A stretch of DNA of 7,576 bases from Alphaproteobacteria bacterium (GTDB taxonomy: Bacteria; Pseudomonadota; Alphaproteobacteria; SMXP01): positions 1 to 7,576 of the forward strand of contig JANQLI010000317.1 of the NCBI GenBank assembly GCA_028280675.1, read 5' to 3'. Within the stretch, counting starts at the first letter, position 1. The number at the start of each line of letters is the position of its first letter. Under the pieces are notes generated by a model that saw only the letters and a program-made list of their open reading frames with translations, searched no databases and was not told the origin of the DNA. Below, piece by piece: positions 6,759-7,576 of this stretch. The position numbers were made by a program, and so were the translations under genes.

Positions 6759-7220
6759 TTATCCAGCAAGACGCTTTAATTCGGCCTTCAATTCACGGGC
6801 AGGCCGGGCGTAAAGAAAACCAAACGACACCGCGCCATGTTTAGCACTTACGGCATGATGTAACTTATGTGCTTGAATAATACGCAGCATATATGCGCTT
6901 TTGAACTTATATGGGAACGCCAGACGATTATGCACGATGACATCATGGAAAATGAAATAGATCAGTCCATATATTGCAATCCCCAAACCGACCCACAAAG
7001 CTGGCCCATAATGATAACTGCCCACATAAATCAACAAGATTGACGGCACACTAAAGAAGAAAGCAAACAAATCATTTAACTCAAAAGTGCCCGTGCGCGG
7101 TCTATGGTGCGATTCGTGTAATACCCATAAGAATCCGTGCATCACATAACGATGTGTAATGTTTGCTATCGCTTCCATAGCTAGGACTGATAGAAATAAG
7201 AGAATAAGATTGGCTAGCAT
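6759..7220 (-). CDS. crtZ: Beta-carotene hydroxylase CrtZ
   Basis: CrtZ is a membrane di-iron hydroxylase that adds 3- and 3'-hydroxyls to beta-carotene, giving zeaxanthin via beta-cryptoxanthin. The 153 residues hold all four histidine clusters: HRYVMH (23-28), HESHH (35-39), HDVIVH (92-97) and HKLHH (118-122), plus the conserved GTFELNDL (44-51) and SFGFLYA. Hydrophobic helices lie at about 2-18, 52-68 and 73-91. The N-terminus aligns with Pantoea CrtZ from its first methionine, which supports the ATG at 7220, although no ribosome site precedes it. The protein lacks the hydrophilic tail seen in Pantoea CrtZ. It follows crtE on the same strand with about 70 bases and a terminator-like hairpin between, so it may be expressed from its own weak promoter or by readthrough. 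Confidence 0.96.
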   Translation of the reverse strand: MLANLILLFLSVLAMEAIANITHRYVMHGFLWVLHESHHRPRTGTFELNDLFAFFFSVPSILLIYVGSYHYGPALWVGLGIAIYGLIYFIFHDVIVHNRLAFPYKFKSAYMLRIIQAHKLHHAVSAKHGAVSFGFLYARPARELKAELKRLAG

Positions 7221-7272
7221 TATATGTACGTCAGAATAGGTTCGCTCTCACATGAGAAGCCTATCACTTAAC

Positions 7273-7304
7273 AAAAAGATTAGAAAGTTCCTAATAACTT
7301 TCTA
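7273..7304 (-). terminator. Intrinsic terminator-like hairpin overlapping the crtE stop codon
   Basis: TAGAAAGTT (7281-7289) and AACTTTCTA (7296-7304) are a perfect 9-bp inverted repeat with a 6-base loop. On the minus strand the stem is followed after two bases by CTTTTTG, a short U-run in the RNA. The crtE stop TAG (7293-7291) lies in the loop, and the preceding codons form the left arm. The stem is AT-rich, so termination may be partial and let some transcripts reach crtZ. Confidence 0.6.
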
Positions 7305-7575
7305 GCACCTTATTGAGATTTTCAAGGGATTGGTGATGTGGGGCTTTTTTCATATGGGCATCTAGCATCATGTGTGCGATGCTTGCAAAGGCAGTGATAT
7401 TATCGCCGGTGAACGTCACAGCTTGCATCGCGGTCTCAACCTCTTGCTGTGCTATTTGCTCGGCTTCCTTGACACCAAGGAGCGACGCGAAAGTGGGTTT
7501 TCCGGCATCTTGGCCAACATCTTTTCCAACACTTTCGACCTCTCCGGTCGCATCTAACAGATCATCAAGGATTTG
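7291..7575 (-). CDS. crtE: Geranylgeranyl diphosphate synthase CrtE, C-terminal fragment (start outside the window)
   Basis: Reading the minus strand from 7575 gives 94 residues and a TAG at 7293-7291, with no stop before it; the start lies beyond the right edge. The fragment opens with QILDDLLD, the second aspartate-rich motif of trans-prenyltransferases, which binds diphosphate through magnesium. GKDVGQDAGKPTFASLLG follows at about 17-34, closely like the GKD..QDAGK.T...LLG block of CrtE, and then a helical tail ending LESY. The enzyme adds isopentenyl diphosphate to allylic diphosphates to make geranylgeranyl diphosphate for CrtB. Motifs alone would also allow farnesyl diphosphate synthase (IspA); the carotenoid context and the QDAGK wording favour CrtE. 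Confidence 0.85.
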   Translation of the reverse strand, partial: QILDDLLDATGEVESVGKDVGQDAGKPTFASLLGVKEAEQIAQQEVETAMQAVTFTGDNITAFASIAHMMLDAHMKKAPHHQSLENLNKVLESY

Positions 7576-7576
7576 A

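Noticed and set aside
7370..7576. Two plus-strand open frames at the right edge (7370 and 7372)
   Set aside because: They lie opposite the crtE fragment, whose minus-strand translation has clear prenyltransferase motifs. The plus-strand products are serine- and alanine-rich text without family features.
1..7576. CRISPR arrays, tRNA/rRNA genes, insertion sequences or phage genes
   Set aside because: No spaced direct repeats, transposase-like proteins, terminal inverted repeats or RNA-gene signatures were seen on either strand.

Overview
The window is a carotenoid biosynthesis locus, probably from an alphaproteobacterium. The crtY-crtI-crtB order is typical of proteobacterial zeaxanthin-type clusters, and the pairing of a sterol-desaturase-like hydroxylase with a DUF2141 protein beside crtY recalls sphingomonad and caulobacter-type clusters. 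The base composition is moderate (about 50% G+C in sampled stretches of the crt genes), so a high-GC Sphingomonas is not indicated. The taxonomic placement is inference.

Layout from left to right. At 2-1441 (+) is the 3' part of a regulator gene that joins a nitrate/nitrite-sensing NIT domain to a CRP/FNR module and ends in a four-cysteine tail; its true start lies before the window. A gap at 1442-1717 has no intact gene but may hold a decayed sugar-nucleotidyltransferase remnant and a hairpin. On the minus strand, a two-gene operon runs from about 2943 down to 1718: a membrane di-iron hydroxylase of the sterol desaturase family, then a secreted DUF2141 protein. Diverging from it, crtY-crtI-crtB (3111-6747, +) form a tight operon with gaps of 7 and 0 bases. 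Converging on crtB with an 11-base gap is crtZ (6759-7220, -). At the right edge is the 3' end of crtE, the GGPP synthase gene (7291-7575, -). It is not obvious as an open reading frame because its start is outside the window, and it ends inside a terminator hairpin.

How the genes work together: CrtE supplies geranylgeranyl diphosphate, CrtB condenses two molecules to phytoene, CrtI desaturates phytoene to lycopene, CrtY cyclises lycopene to beta-carotene, and CrtZ adds 3,3'-hydroxyls to give zeaxanthin. The extra hydroxylase could further oxidise the rings, for example at C-2 (caloxanthin/nostoxanthin) if it is CrtG-like, but this cannot be settled from sequence reading alone. No crtW ketolase is present. 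The most unusual items are the NIT-CRP/FNR regulator beside the cluster and the AT-rich hydroxylase/DUF2141 pair.
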